Below, one piece after another: positions 1 to 8,453 of a DNA stretch of 64,000 bases; the first letter of the stretch is position 1, and every line of letters begins with the position of its first letter. The notes below the pieces were generated by a model. The model saw only the letters and a program-made list of their open reading frames with translations, had not been told where the DNA came from and did no database searches. The stretch is from Candidatus Zhuqueibacterota bacterium (GTDB lineage: Bacteria > Zhuqueibacterota > Zhuqueibacteria > Oceanimicrobiales > Oceanimicrobiaceae): NCBI GenBank assembly GCA_029261995.1, contig JAJDAF010000061.1:278219-342218 (forward strand), in the 5' to 3' direction. The translations under genes and the position numbers were made by a program.

Positions 1-425
1 CTTGGGCCCGTGGTGTTTAAACGCCGCCTTAGTTCCGCCTCACTAATCAAAGTCGAGCCGCGTACGGTTTTTCTCTTGAACCGACGCCTTGTCCTTCTGT
101 GAAACAGGAACACCAGACCTGGCCAGCCAAGATAGACCACCAACGTCAAATACAACTGGGTTTGCAAACTCGCAAAAGTTGGCAATTGCAGGCTGTGAAC
201 GAGCGCTGCACTCAGGTTGAAGGCACGAAAAGTCAACACGTGCTGCGACACAATTTGTTGAAGCATCTCAACTTCTATCGTTGACAAGTTCAGGAATGCA
301 AGAATCAGAAGAACAAGTGCCAGACATAGATGGAGACAGAAAATACCGCGGAGAATGCGTAAGTGCATCTTGCCGGTCATGTGCATTTCAGTAGTGAACA
401 CCTCGAAGCTCTTATAAGCGTTCAT
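1..425 (-). CDS. Type IV coupling protein (TraD-like), N-terminal part, runs off the left edge
   Basis: An open frame without stops runs from an ATG at 425 leftwards through base 1, so only about the first 141 residues are visible. It has two hydrophobic segments (about residues 30-46 and 94-108) separated by a roughly 45-residue loop. Basic residues follow (RRTRRRFKRK), then RGSTLISEAELRRRL, which resembles the stretch after the membrane anchor in TraD/VirD4 coupling proteins. Such proteins are hexameric inner-membrane ATPases that pass the relaxase-DNA complex to the type IV secretion channel. The start overlaps the stop of the next gene (ATGA), indicating coupling. The ATPase domain lies outside the window, so the assignment rests on topology and this short similarity. 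Confidence 0.6.
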   Translation of the reverse strand, partial: MNAYKSFEVFTTEMHMTGKMHLRILRGIFCLHLCLALVLLILAFLNLSTIEVEMLQQIVSQHVLTFRAFNLSAALVHSLQLPTFASLQTQLYLTLVVYLGWPGLVFLFHRRTRRRFKRKTVRGSTLISEAELRRRLNTTGP

Positions 426-763
426 GGCTCGCTCACCTCGATGTTGTGGCTTTCCATATATCTTCTAATCTCCGTCTGAAGTTGTTTCAGATAGCCTCGA
501 GCCGACTCACTCAATGCTGGCGCATGGCCGTCGTGGGCCTTGATGGTTTCAATCAAAAGCACCCGCAGGAGAACGTTATTTTTCTGCACGACCGTCAACA
601 CCTCATCAGACGGCAACGAACCCGCCTCAAACAGGAGATGGTCATAAGCAAAATCAATACAGAAGCGGATAGTTTGAGCCACTGTTTTGTGATTCTTGAG
701 CGCCTTCAGGTCTTCGAGCTTCGAACAGCCTTCGGCGGTAAGGGCAATAGATCGTTTTCTCAT
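422..763 (-). CDS. Small helical protein upstream of traD-like gene, possible relaxosome/DNA-binding accessory
   Basis: 113 residues, no membrane segment. The N-terminus (MRKRSIALTAEGCSKLEDLK) has a basic strand followed by a helix, the pattern of ribbon-helix-helix proteins; the remainder is helical and acidic-basic mixed. It is translationally coupled (ATGA overlap) to the coupling-protein gene downstream, where conjugative systems often encode TraM- or MobC-like relaxosome partners. That role is inferred from position only; no family was recognised. Confidence 0.5.
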   Translation of the reverse strand: MRKRSIALTAEGCSKLEDLKALKNHKTVAQTIRFCIDFAYDHLLFEAGSLPSDEVLTVVQKNNVLLRVLLIETIKAHDGHAPALSESARGYLKQLQTEIRRYMESHNIEVSEP

Positions 764-812
764 GTCCTATTCAAAATCCTTTCAACGGCAATTCATCCTC
801 ATCATAACGGTG

Positions 813-1142
813 TCACTGCCACCGAGACCAGCGCCGCAATCGGTTCCGGCTCCAAAGAATCAGAACGAGTACCACCAAAACCAGCAATGCCCCGGCCCTG
901 GCATCCAGTACACGAATGCTTTCAAATGAGGCTCTGACCACTGCAATGAGCACGATGGGACCCAAGACAAGCAGTGCGCCATTGCGCACCACGTTTTTCG
1001 GCCACTGCCTGTTGAACATGCGCGCCAGACCAGCACCAATGACAAGGGCTAGAAGCGCCACCGTCAGTATGGCACCGGCATTGAGACCGAGCAAGGTAAT
1101 GGCGGCTGTGGCAAGAACCAGTGCGGGAATCCATCTCGTCAT
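813..1142 (-). CDS. Small integral membrane protein
   Basis: 109 residues beginning MTRWIPALVLATAAITLLG, with about four hydrophobic segments and a basic C-terminal tail (SRNRLRRWSRW). The start at 1142 is chosen over an ATG at 1190 because GGGAG lies seven bases upstream and because the start then sits one base beyond the stop of the preceding aminotransferase gene. No family recognised. It is the last-but-two gene of the long minus-strand operon and is followed by a 49-base gap. Confidence 0.6.
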   Translation of the reverse strand: MTRWIPALVLATAAITLLGLNAGAILTVALLALVIGAGLARMFNRQWPKNVVRNGALLVLGPIVLIAVVRASFESIRVLDARAGALLVLVVLVLILWSRNRLRRWSRWQ

Positions 1143-1143
1143 C

Positions 1144-2229
1144 TCAGTGCTCCCTATAATTGTTCCCATGTTCTTTTTTGACCAAAGCAACCCGGGTCTG
1201 ACAGTGCGCTTCTGCGATTGGGCAACTGGACAGGGGCCACTGCCGGGCTGCCGCCAACGCTTGATAGTACTGATGGTTGTACAAAGGCGTGCTGATAGGA
1301 AGTGGCGTCAGCCGCCAGTGGCTCGCTTGCCGACTTAGCCAGGTTTCGATATCTGTAATCTCAGCTGCAGGTTCAAAAGTAAAGGTATGGAATGAAGGCC
1401 GGACAGCGGGTCCTGGTATGGAAGTGGCGGCCAGACCTGCGTCGGCCAACCGATGTAACAGGTACAGACACTCCTGGCGATGCCTTGCCACTTCGGCCAG
1501 GGTTTCGTCAAAGACGGCGTTGGCTGCGACTGCGGCAAGCGGATTGATGCGCAGGTTTAGGCCAAATTCGTTGGTTGGTCTATCCGGCAGGTCGCGTCTT
1601 TGTCTAGTGGGATGGTGAAACTGTGCGATGAGTCGTTCATACAATTGTCGGTCATCCAAGACCGCGACCGCACCTTCACCGCCAAACAGGGCTTTGTTAA
1701 AGCCGAATGAGAAGATGGCGACATGCGCCAGATGACCCGTGTGATGCTCAGCCACATAAGCGCCGAAACTGGAGGCACAGTCCTGGATATAAAGCAGTTC
1801 ATGTTGGTCGGCAATCTGACGTAGCTCTGTCCCAACGGGGTGACCATAGAGGTCCACGGCCAAAAAGGCTCGTGTTTCAGAAGTAATCGAAGCCTCGAGC
1901 TGAGCTGGGTCCATGGTACCGTCAGGCAGCACATCCAACCAGTGCGGACGATGCCCGGTCGCCAGGATGCCGGCAATGCTGCCGCCCCAGGTCAGGCATG
2001 GGCATGGCACCGCCTGAGCCTGGTTCTCAAGCACGCTGAACACTGCAAAGATGGCCGTCGTGGCTGAGCTGAAAGTTAAGGCGTAGGGCTTGTTGAGCAG
2101 TTTGCAGAATTTCTGCTCGAGCTGGTAGACGGCATCCGTACCAACCAAAGCGGCCTGCCATTGCGATGGGTCTTCAAGAAAATTGGATATGGCCCCATGC
2201 GCCAATTTTGCGTTCCTATGACGGGTCAT
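1144..2229 (-). CDS. DegT/DnrJ/EryC1/StrS-family PLP aminotransferase
   Basis: 361 residues with the fold-type I layout of sugar aminotransferases. The motif IQDCASSFGA (Asp150) matches the residue that contacts the PLP ring nitrogen, and FSFGFNKALFGGEGA places the Schiff-base lysine at Lys179. The family usually transaminates nucleotide-linked keto sugars or, in some members, other carbonyl substrates; no sugar-biosynthesis genes are nearby, so the substrate is unknown. The family normally has 360-400 residues, so this looks complete. The start overlaps the AAA gene stop by four bases (ATGA), so it belongs to the same operon. A DegT enzyme inside an AAA/VWA operon is unusual. Confidence 0.85.
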   Translation of the reverse strand: MTRHRNAKLAHGAISNFLEDPSQWQAALVGTDAVYQLEQKFCKLLNKPYALTFSSATTAIFAVFSVLENQAQAVPCPCLTWGGSIAGILATGHRPHWLDVLPDGTMDPAQLEASITSETRAFLAVDLYGHPVGTELRQIADQHELLYIQDCASSFGAYVAEHHTGHLAHVAIFSFGFNKALFGGEGAVAVLDDRQLYERLIAQFHHPTRQRRDLPDRPTNEFGLNLRINPLAAVAANAVFDETLAEVARHRQECLYLLHRLADAGLAATSIPGPAVRPSFHTFTFEPAAEITDIETWLSRQASHWRLTPLPISTPLYNHQYYQALAAARQWPLSSCPIAEAHCQTRVALVKKEHGNNYREH

Positions 2230-4034
2230 CGTCCCAACTCCTTGTGCAAAATATTGATGCGTCGGAGTAGAGAGACCTGGTCCAAGCAGCCAGTTTTCTT
2301 ATCGACAAGACCGTCCAGGTATGGCGGAAACGCATATTCTGCCTGGCCCCACCAGGGCAGCAGACTGTTGTAACTACACATGGCCAGAGCTTCCAGCGAG
2401 CAAACTTCATTTTCACGTGGATCATTGGCATTGCGGTAGTCCTTGGCCACCTCCAGTATCTCCTGCGAAATCAAGAGCTCATTTGAACTCAACAAGATGG
2501 CAGTGTTGGTGACGTCAAAGGCTTCCCTCGGGCTAGCGCCACTGGTATAGAGCAGCCGGCCTGCCGCGAGAAGATTAGGGTCGTCGCCCTGGAGATTTGT
2601 TTGTTGCCGCAAACGGGTTTCGAAAATCGGGAACAAATGCGCCAGTTCCCCAGGCTGTAACTCAAGGAACGGCACAAACAGCATGCGACTCTTCAGGGTG
2701 GCGTCCAGTTGTGACATCGGGTAGTTGGTCATAAACAACAGGAGCACCCGGCCACGCAGCGACTCGCGGCTGCTGAATTCGAATAGTTTGCTCAAGAAAT
2801 CGTTAGCGACTTCACCGTTATTGTGAGCGCCACCAGCTTTCGGTATGGAAAGATGGGCTTCGTCTACCTTCAGAATTACAGGCGAAATGTTTTCGTCCAC
2901 CAGTTTAAATGCCTTGGTGGTCTTGCGCTGGCTTTCACCCTGGTACATGTTGGTGATCTGACCAAATTCGACCAGGTTGACCTGTGCCTGCTGTGCCAGC
3001 AGCTCAGCAAAGGAGGTTTTACCGCAACCGAAAGGCCCGCATAGGCAGATAGCCCTGGGCAGGGACTTTGCCCCCACTTTAAACTTGGCACCGATTTTCT
3101 GAAAAAAGTCTTTTGCCACCACGTGACCAATCATGTCGTCCCAGGAATTGATGGAACTCGGCGGTGGCATCTTGATGCACCCCTCCGAGGTTTCGAGCAC
3201 AGCCTGCTTTTTCTCCTGCTGCACGAAATTGCGGGTGAGCCTCTCCCCGGCCTCACCGGCATGGCGCAGCCAGCGCTCGACATGCTTGTTCTGCACACCC
3301 CCGCACAGCTGAGCCAATTGCTTGCTTGACAGGCCCTTTTCCAATTGTGCGTACTGATAACCGCTGTTGCGGCGATTCAGTAGAAAGGTAACAAACTCCT
3401 CAAGCTCGGCTTCATCCGGGTAGGCATACTCGACAGTGTGTAGGTCGCCGGCCACCAGACAACTTTCCTGGCCATCACGGGCTACCACCGTCAGCAGCAC
3501 ATTGCCGCTCTTGCGCAATGCAATGGAATTGGCCAGGGAGTGCAGAATCTCCACACATTCCTGCCCTTCCTGATTGTCGCGCTGTTCTGGCGCAACATGC
3601 TCCAGGTACTCGAGGTAGAGCACAAAGCAGGGACCGGCATCAGCCGGCATTTGCAGCAGTCTGGCCACAGCTGCCAGAAAGTCCTTACAGTTTTCTTCAG
3701 GCGGTGGTACCGTGCCGTTATACAGGTGCTGCTGCAAACCACTGGTCTTAAGCTTGTCATCAATGGCCTTTTTGTGGTCGCCTTGCAAGCTTGCATAGCC
3801 ATAGACACGGCCACCAAAACCCTTGCAATACTGGATGACACAGAAGCCGGCTCGGTGTAGCAATTGTTTGAGAAATTCCGGCAAATAGACCAGCATGTCA
3901 TCGAGTTTGCGGTTGTCATAAACATCGCCGCGCAGCACAATGCCGGGCCCGGCAAGAACGGCCCGGGCCAGTCTTTCGTTGATGGTACCGCGGGTCAATT
4001 GCACTAACTTTTGTTTGGCTGATTCAATAGCCAC
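2226..4034 (-). CDS. Double-domain AAA ATPase, Ycf46-like architecture
   Basis: 602 residues. The C-terminal half is a classic AAA module: Walker A GPFGCGKT (333-340), pore-loop-like MYQGES (363-368) and Walker B ILKVDEAH (387-394). The N-terminal half (about 25-270) reads like a second AAA fold without a Walker A, followed by EKKQAVLETSE leading into the active domain. That is the arrangement of Ycf46-type proteins (inactive AAA plus active AAA). It probably remodels protein partners encoded in the same operon. It is coupled to the DegT gene downstream and follows the 308-residue gene after 36 bases. Function unknown; the AAA assignment itself is secure. Confidence 0.85.
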   Translation of the reverse strand: MAIESAKQKLVQLTRGTINERLARAVLAGPGIVLRGDVYDNRKLDDMLVYLPEFLKQLLHRAGFCVIQYCKGFGGRVYGYASLQGDHKKAIDDKLKTSGLQQHLYNGTVPPPEENCKDFLAAVARLLQMPADAGPCFVLYLEYLEHVAPEQRDNQEGQECVEILHSLANSIALRKSGNVLLTVVARDGQESCLVAGDLHTVEYAYPDEAELEEFVTFLLNRRNSGYQYAQLEKGLSSKQLAQLCGGVQNKHVERWLRHAGEAGERLTRNFVQQEKKQAVLETSEGCIKMPPPSSINSWDDMIGHVVAKDFFQKIGAKFKVGAKSLPRAICLCGPFGCGKTSFAELLAQQAQVNLVEFGQITNMYQGESQRKTTKAFKLVDENISPVILKVDEAHLSIPKAGGAHNNGEVANDFLSKLFEFSSRESLRGRVLLLFMTNYPMSQLDATLKSRMLFVPFLELQPGELAHLFPIFETRLRQQTNLQGDDPNLLAAGRLLYTSGASPREAFDVTNTAILLSSNELLISQEILEVAKDYRNANDPRENEVCSLEALAMCSYNSLLPWWGQAEYAFPPYLDGLVDKKTGCLDQVSLLRRINILHKELGR

Positions 4035-4070
4035 TTGTTTGCTCCCGTTATGGTTTGTTTGCAGGCAACC

Positions 4071-4997
4071 TTAGGCCAGACGTCTTTTCCTGGCACGTTT
4101 TTTCGTCTTGCGACGCTTCGGAGCATCCTGGGCCACGGCCTGCTTGGGCAGCGGTCGTTCTATGGCGGCGGCTTCCTGCTGCAGTCGCTGCCGGGCAACC
4201 TCCACGCCCTGACAACAGTTGTGTTTGGTGACCTGACCACCGCGCAGCCGGATGCCTTTGTCATTGAGGCGGGATAGAATCCTTTGCATCTGTGCCTGGC
4301 AGTCCGGGCCGCTGCTCAGGATGTCGAGCTTGACTTTCGTGCCCTGCTTGCCTTGCTGCAGATCAATCGCCAGGCCTTGCCCGCTTGCACTGTTTGTCAG
4401 GATCAGGCGTTGCTTATCGCCCCCTTGTGATTCGTGCTCGATTTTATCGAACTTTTCAGTTGCTGCGGCCTCGACCGCGGCATCACGAATATAACGGATT
4501 TCCCCGGCCTCGAATGCGTTTAGGGCGCCATTCAGCATATTGTTGAAGCCCAAGTCAGAGCCGCTGAGAACAGCGGACCAGTCTTCTGCCCGGGCGAATT
4601 GTCCAACCCGGCTGGCACGCAGAGCCGCATAGCGTGCGACGGTGTCGCTGTGCAAGCTGAGTTCAGGCATGGCTTCCGCCAATGCCTGCGCACGTTTGTG
4701 CATCTGCTGAAACTGGCTGGCCAGTTCAACACTGCCTGCCACCGGCAGCTGGGTTTCGTTTTGTAGTAGCAATTGCTCGAGCTCGGCCAGCTTGCCTCTG
4801 GCTCGTTTATTGAGCCAGGAAAAATCAAGTTCCACTTCCCTGGCAGCTTTCACGCCCTTGCCTACTGCCCAAACCGTACCACGGGCACATAGACCAACAC
4901 CAACTGCACATAGTCCGGCGGTCGCAACCAGAGCCGCAACAGCACCGACTGCTGCCGTACCAATAACTGCCGCACCCTGCTCAATAGACACACTCAT
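4071..4997 (-). CDS. Unknown 308-residue protein with glycine/alanine-rich hydrophobic N-terminus
   Basis: Residues 8-50 are hydrophobic and small-residue rich (GAAVIGTAAVGAVAALVATA), likely a membrane hairpin. They are followed by a helical region and a C-terminal domain with two cysteines (HNCCQG) and a very basic tail (RRKTKKRARKRRLA). GGAG upstream of ATG 4997 supports the start. The family was not recognised. It sits between the 401-residue membrane protein (18-base gap) and the AAA gene, so it may be a membrane-anchored partner of that ATPase. Confidence 0.65.
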   Translation of the reverse strand: MSVSIEQGAAVIGTAAVGAVAALVATAGLCAVGVGLCARGTVWAVGKGVKAAREVELDFSWLNKRARGKLAELEQLLLQNETQLPVAGSVELASQFQQMHKRAQALAEAMPELSLHSDTVARYAALRASRVGQFARAEDWSAVLSGSDLGFNNMLNGALNAFEAGEIRYIRDAAVEAAATEKFDKIEHESQGGDKQRLILTNSASGQGLAIDLQQGKQGTKVKLDILSSGPDCQAQMQRILSRLNDKGIRLRGGQVTKHNCCQGVEVARQRLQQEAAAIERPLPKQAVAQDAPKRRKTKKRARKRRLA

Positions 4998-5015
4998 GAT
5001 GTCATCTCCTTCTTG

Positions 5016-6221
5016 TTAGAATGCAAAATTTTGCTGTTCAATGTTGCCATCTTGTTGCGCCAGGTTCTGGGGGGAAACAGTGCCATCGCTGCTGATGTCC
5101 AACTGGTCCAAATCGCTGTCAAAACTGGGTTGGACTGCGTCTGAGGCAGGCTGCGGTTGCGGCGCCGGTCCGGGCGCTGGTTCCGGTGTTGCCGCCGCTG
5201 GCGGCTCAGATTCTGGTCGGTGCGGTTCGTCGGGTGACCCATGTGCCGGCTGATAATCACTTTCCGGCCTGCCTGCCTCTTTGAGAATGATCCGCAGGTA
5301 TGGATTGGGCGGCGTGAATACGACACTATGGAGACCGTTGGCCTCGGCCCAAGTTGCGTATGCTGGAAAGCCTTGATTCCTGTATGTGTCCCAATATTCC
5401 AGAGACGCAGCAGAGTATTCATCCCGTTTCTGCAGCAGGGCGCTCGCTTCCTTCTTCTTGCGTCCGACGTCCATGCGACAGATAACACCGATGATCTCGT
5501 ACATGGCCAGGATACCGCTGCCTGCTTCCACCAGGTAAAATAGGCCGGGCATGAACAGATCCAGGGTGTCGTGCCAAGGCCACTGGCTCATCGGTCCTGG
5601 TACGCTACCTGCGATCTTCATCTGCAGGTAAACGCGCTGATAGGAAAAGTAGAAGATAATCAGTTGCACCAGGGCTAACACCACAAAACCGTAGCGAGGC
5701 TGCACCATTTGAGAACCTGTGGACACCTGTTTCTGGCCGGAACGTCGAGCCCGCAGGTTGAACAGCTTGCGTTCGTAATCAGCCGGTTCAGTTTTGACCC
5801 TGCTGTCACGCAGGCTATAGTCCGGAAATTGTTCACCGAGACACAAACTTGCGTACAGAGTACTCAAGGTTAGCAAGCCAAATAGCATGTAGCCCCACTC
5901 CTCGCCCATGATTGCCGTATAAATCGGCATGGAATACCACCACTCCAAGTGCAGGGTGGTGAAGAAGACCGAGGTGCCGATGAATCCCATAATCTGGTCC
6001 ATAACTCTGGGATGTTGCAGCTTTTCCCGCACCGGGTCAGCCAGAAAGCGGCGGGTCAGGCGGGCAAAGGCGTTGTTGTCCTCTACCTTGCGGCCACAAG
6101 CTACCGCCAGGCGGTTGGCTTCGTGGGCAAGATCCGTGGGGTCTTGTGGCTGCCGCTCCGGCGTTCCAGCCCCACCAGGCAAATCTTTTTCCAGGTCAAT
6201 ATGCTCGCGGTAGTCACTCAT
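5016..6221 (-). CDS. Multi-spanning membrane protein with long Pro/Ala-rich C-terminal tail
   Basis: 401 residues. A soluble N-terminus of about 75 residues is followed by roughly four membrane spans, two before and two after a basic loop (about residues 75-245). The tail from about 300 onward is rich in proline, alanine, glutamate and glutamine and likely disordered. AGGAGA precedes the ATG. No family recognised. It lies 11 bases downstream of the VWA-like lipoprotein gene, so the products may form an envelope complex (inference). Confidence 0.65.
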   Translation of the reverse strand: MSDYREHIDLEKDLPGGAGTPERQPQDPTDLAHEANRLAVACGRKVEDNNAFARLTRRFLADPVREKLQHPRVMDQIMGFIGTSVFFTTLHLEWWYSMPIYTAIMGEEWGYMLFGLLTLSTLYASLCLGEQFPDYSLRDSRVKTEPADYERKLFNLRARRSGQKQVSTGSQMVQPRYGFVVLALVQLIIFYFSYQRVYLQMKIAGSVPGPMSQWPWHDTLDLFMPGLFYLVEAGSGILAMYEIIGVICRMDVGRKKKEASALLQKRDEYSAASLEYWDTYRNQGFPAYATWAEANGLHSVVFTPPNPYLRIILKEAGRPESDYQPAHGSPDEPHRPESEPPAAATPEPAPGPAPQPQPASDAVQPSFDSDLDQLDISSDGTVSPQNLAQQDGNIEQQNFAF

Positions 6222-6232
6222 GGCTTGTCTCC

Positions 6233-6979
6233 TTATGAAGGGTAATTCTGCTGCTGGGTTTGGCTGTCCACAGCCGCTGCGACCGGCAGGTTCTGCAGCA
6301 ATCGCAAGGCACTGGTTAGAGATTCAAATGCCAGAGTACGGGTGCCGAACAGTTGCACCGCGTGTTCTGCCGGCATGCCCACAGTGAAAATGTGGTCGGT
6401 TTGCAGTTCACATGGTGGGAAGCGTTTGGCATCATCATGTCCATCCGTGACCAAGAGACCAATATCATGGCTTGGCGGCCCGATGCGCGGCTCTTGCAGG
6501 ACCATATTGAATCGCCGGATGGCGCCCCAGATGTCCGTGCGTTCTGCCCGGCGCTTGCTGGACTTCTTCTGCTTTGTTTCCTGCATCAAGTTATTCAGGG
6601 GACCGTCAGCCGGTGCCACGTATGGCTGTAGCTGCGCTTTGAAGTTGGCAATGGCCATCCTCTGCTGTTCGGCGAGGGCGGCTTTTTCGCGCAGGCCTTT
6701 GTTGGCGTACGACATCAAGGGCAACCTGAAAACCGAGCGGTTGGAATTGCTCGTAAACGGCAGGAAATTGATTGAACCGCCGCGGCGGGCCACGACTGCG
6801 ATGAAGGAGTCGAGCAAAGCGCTCGTCAATTGAGGCACATTGTTCTGGTCAGCCGAGATGGAGCAGTCATAGCCAACGAAGAGTCGCATGGGGGTGCTAA
6901 ATTTCTCGGCATGGCCGCAGCCCATTAACAGGGTTATGATTAGTATCGTCAAGACGGTGCTGTTGTGTTTTCCGAACAT
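6233..6979 (-). CDS. VWA-like lipoprotein with MIDAS-type motif
   Basis: 248 residues. A signal peptide ends in a lipobox (LLMGC, lipidated Cys21). The mature part starts with a beta strand leading to DCSIS (Asp38, Ser40, Ser42), matching the DxSxS metal-ion-dependent adhesion site of von Willebrand factor A domains. A second acidic strand, LLVTDGHDD, fits the later MIDAS aspartate, and ERTDIW may supply the threonine. The protein therefore probably binds a divalent metal and a partner at the envelope. AAA-VWA gene pairs (MoxR/RavA type) are known to work together; here the AAA is Ycf46-like rather than MoxR. Strong GGAG before ATG 6979. Confidence 0.7.
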   Translation of the reverse strand: MFGKHNSTVLTILIITLLMGCGHAEKFSTPMRLFVGYDCSISADQNNVPQLTSALLDSFIAVVARRGGSINFLPFTSNSNRSVFRLPLMSYANKGLREKAALAEQQRMAIANFKAQLQPYVAPADGPLNNLMQETKQKKSSKRRAERTDIWGAIRRFNMVLQEPRIGPPSHDIGLLVTDGHDDAKRFPPCELQTDHIFTVGMPAEHAVQLFGTRTLAFESLTSALRLLQNLPVAAAVDSQTQQQNYPS

Positions 6980-7019
6980 GATATTCTCCGTGTATTCAGG
7001 TCATTTTTTGCATTGCACC

Positions 7020-8054
7020 TCAGTTGCGGCGCTCGTTGTAGATAATCGAGAGACAGGCTGGGCAGCGATGCACATTTTCCTGGCTCAAGACGCCGGAGGC
7101 TTCCATGAGCAGTCGCCGCAGGGTCTGGCTCAAATCCGTGCCATGCGTGCCGGTTCGGCTCAGGGCGTTAATGACCGCCATCTGGCTATCATCCTGGCCC
7201 AGTTCGTCTTGCCTCAGTGCCTGGATCAAGGTGGCCGAAACGTTTCGGCTCAGCCGCATGCGCCGGATAATGTCCCGCAGTATGGCTTCCGGGTTGATGC
7301 GCTCAGCGGTCAGGTCGCGCAGGGCCTGCAGCTTGTCCGACAGCTGGTCCCAGGCCAGTTGGCAGATCGTGTGCAGGTTTGACAGCATTTCTTGTCTGCT
7401 GAACCTGGAACCGTCAAGCCGCCTGACCCGCAAGCGTGTGTCATCCCTGCACACTGGCACCAGCATGCCGTTGCGGCACACCAGGCGGCACATATAGGTG
7501 GAGACCTGGGTGGCACGGCTGCCGTTGACCGAGTGATAGATGGCCAGCCCGGCGGAGACCAGGTCGCCCGGCCGCAATTCCAACGCGGTTTGCCGGCTGG
7601 TGATCTCCAGGCTCAAGGTATCGTCGGTTAGGTGGAAGGTTCGGATTTCCAGGTCATCGCTGGCGGTGTGCGCCGGCATGGCATCCAAAGCGGTCTGCAG
7701 GACGGCCGTGGCCGGCAGTTCCAGCAGTTTTGCGTCGCTGAGTCCGGTGATCTGATTCTGCCTGACTGTTACCCGAATCTGCTCTGGTCTTATTCGGTTC
7801 GGTTCCTGCAGCAGGCGGTTGGTCAATGTCGCACGCAAGTCAAAAGGCACGGATTGATAAAAACTGTTTGGACAGGTGATCAGCCTGGCCAGGGCATTCT
7901 CCCCTTCCGGGCTGAGCTTGAAGGTATCACCGTGGACTTGGCATTCGCCTGAGTCCAGCAATTCCAAGTCTGCCGGGCGGGCAGAGCAGTTCTGAGTTTG
8001 GGCTTCCGCCTGCTGTAGCTCGCGTATGACTTCGTCTAGTGTGGTTGCGGTCAT
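7020..8054 (-). CDS. DUF932-like protein with C-terminal CxxC
   Basis: 344 residues. The centre (about 150-225: LRPGDLVSAGLAIYHSVNGS, followed by strands ending CRLVCRNGMLVP) matches the core of the DUF932 phage/plasmid-related family, in which a cysteine-flanked GM loop is typical. The extreme C-terminus has a CPAC pair that could be half of a zinc site. DUF932 proteins occur on plasmids and phages and their biochemical role is unclear. It is probably the first gene of the transcription unit running down to the left edge; AGGAG precedes the ATG and a 350-base leader lies upstream. Confidence 0.65.
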   Translation of the reverse strand: MTATTLDEVIRELQQAEAQTQNCSARPADLELLDSGECQVHGDTFKLSPEGENALARLITCPNSFYQSVPFDLRATLTNRLLQEPNRIRPEQIRVTVRQNQITGLSDAKLLELPATAVLQTALDAMPAHTASDDLEIRTFHLTDDTLSLEITSRQTALELRPGDLVSAGLAIYHSVNGSRATQVSTYMCRLVCRNGMLVPVCRDDTRLRVRRLDGSRFSRQEMLSNLHTICQLAWDQLSDKLQALRDLTAERINPEAILRDIIRRMRLSRNVSATLIQALRQDELGQDDSQMAVINALSRTGTHGTDLSQTLRRLLMEASGVLSQENVHRCPACLSIIYNERRN

Positions 8055-8402
8055 TTTCGTGCTCCTTATTTTTTAAAAAGTAGGCAGCGTTCTCTGCCAG
8101 TTGCTCAGTCCGGCGGGCAGCCTTTTCTTCCGCCGCTACCCACTAAACCGGAAACGACGCGAAATATGACATTTTTTTCTGTAGATTCTTTATGCAGAAA
8201 GACTGCTGGACCGGTTTTGAGCTTGAGTTGCAACACTTCTAACCTGTCCTTGGTATTGGAGCTGACGGCTTATCTCCTCTGTCTGCGGCCGTTCACTCAC
8301 TGAACTGTTTCCGGTGCGAAATCTGACCGTTTTTCCCATAATTTTTTTTTTTGCCTACAACAACTGCTATAAAGAGAATTGGTACGACGATTTGTTGTGG
8401 AC
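8055..8402. other. Intergenic region upstream of the DUF932-like gene
   Basis: No convincing coding sequence. It must contain the promoter for the 8054-to-left operon because a terminator closes the upstream unit at 8405-8436. It has a long A run around 8340-8351 on the plus strand, but I could not find a clean -35/-10 pair. Confidence 0.4.
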
Positions 8403-8404
8403 AT

Positions 8405-8436
8405 AAAAAAGAAGGAGGTGACTTGCTACCTCCTTC
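8405..8436 (-). terminator. Intrinsic terminator after the DHH gene
   Basis: GAAGGAGGT (8411-8419) pairs perfectly with ACCTCCTTC (8428-8436), loop 8 bases. Read on the minus strand, the stem is followed by six T residues. It lies 18 bases beyond the stop of the DHH gene. Confidence 0.9.
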
Positions 8437-8453
8437 AGAAAGGTTTGAGATGT

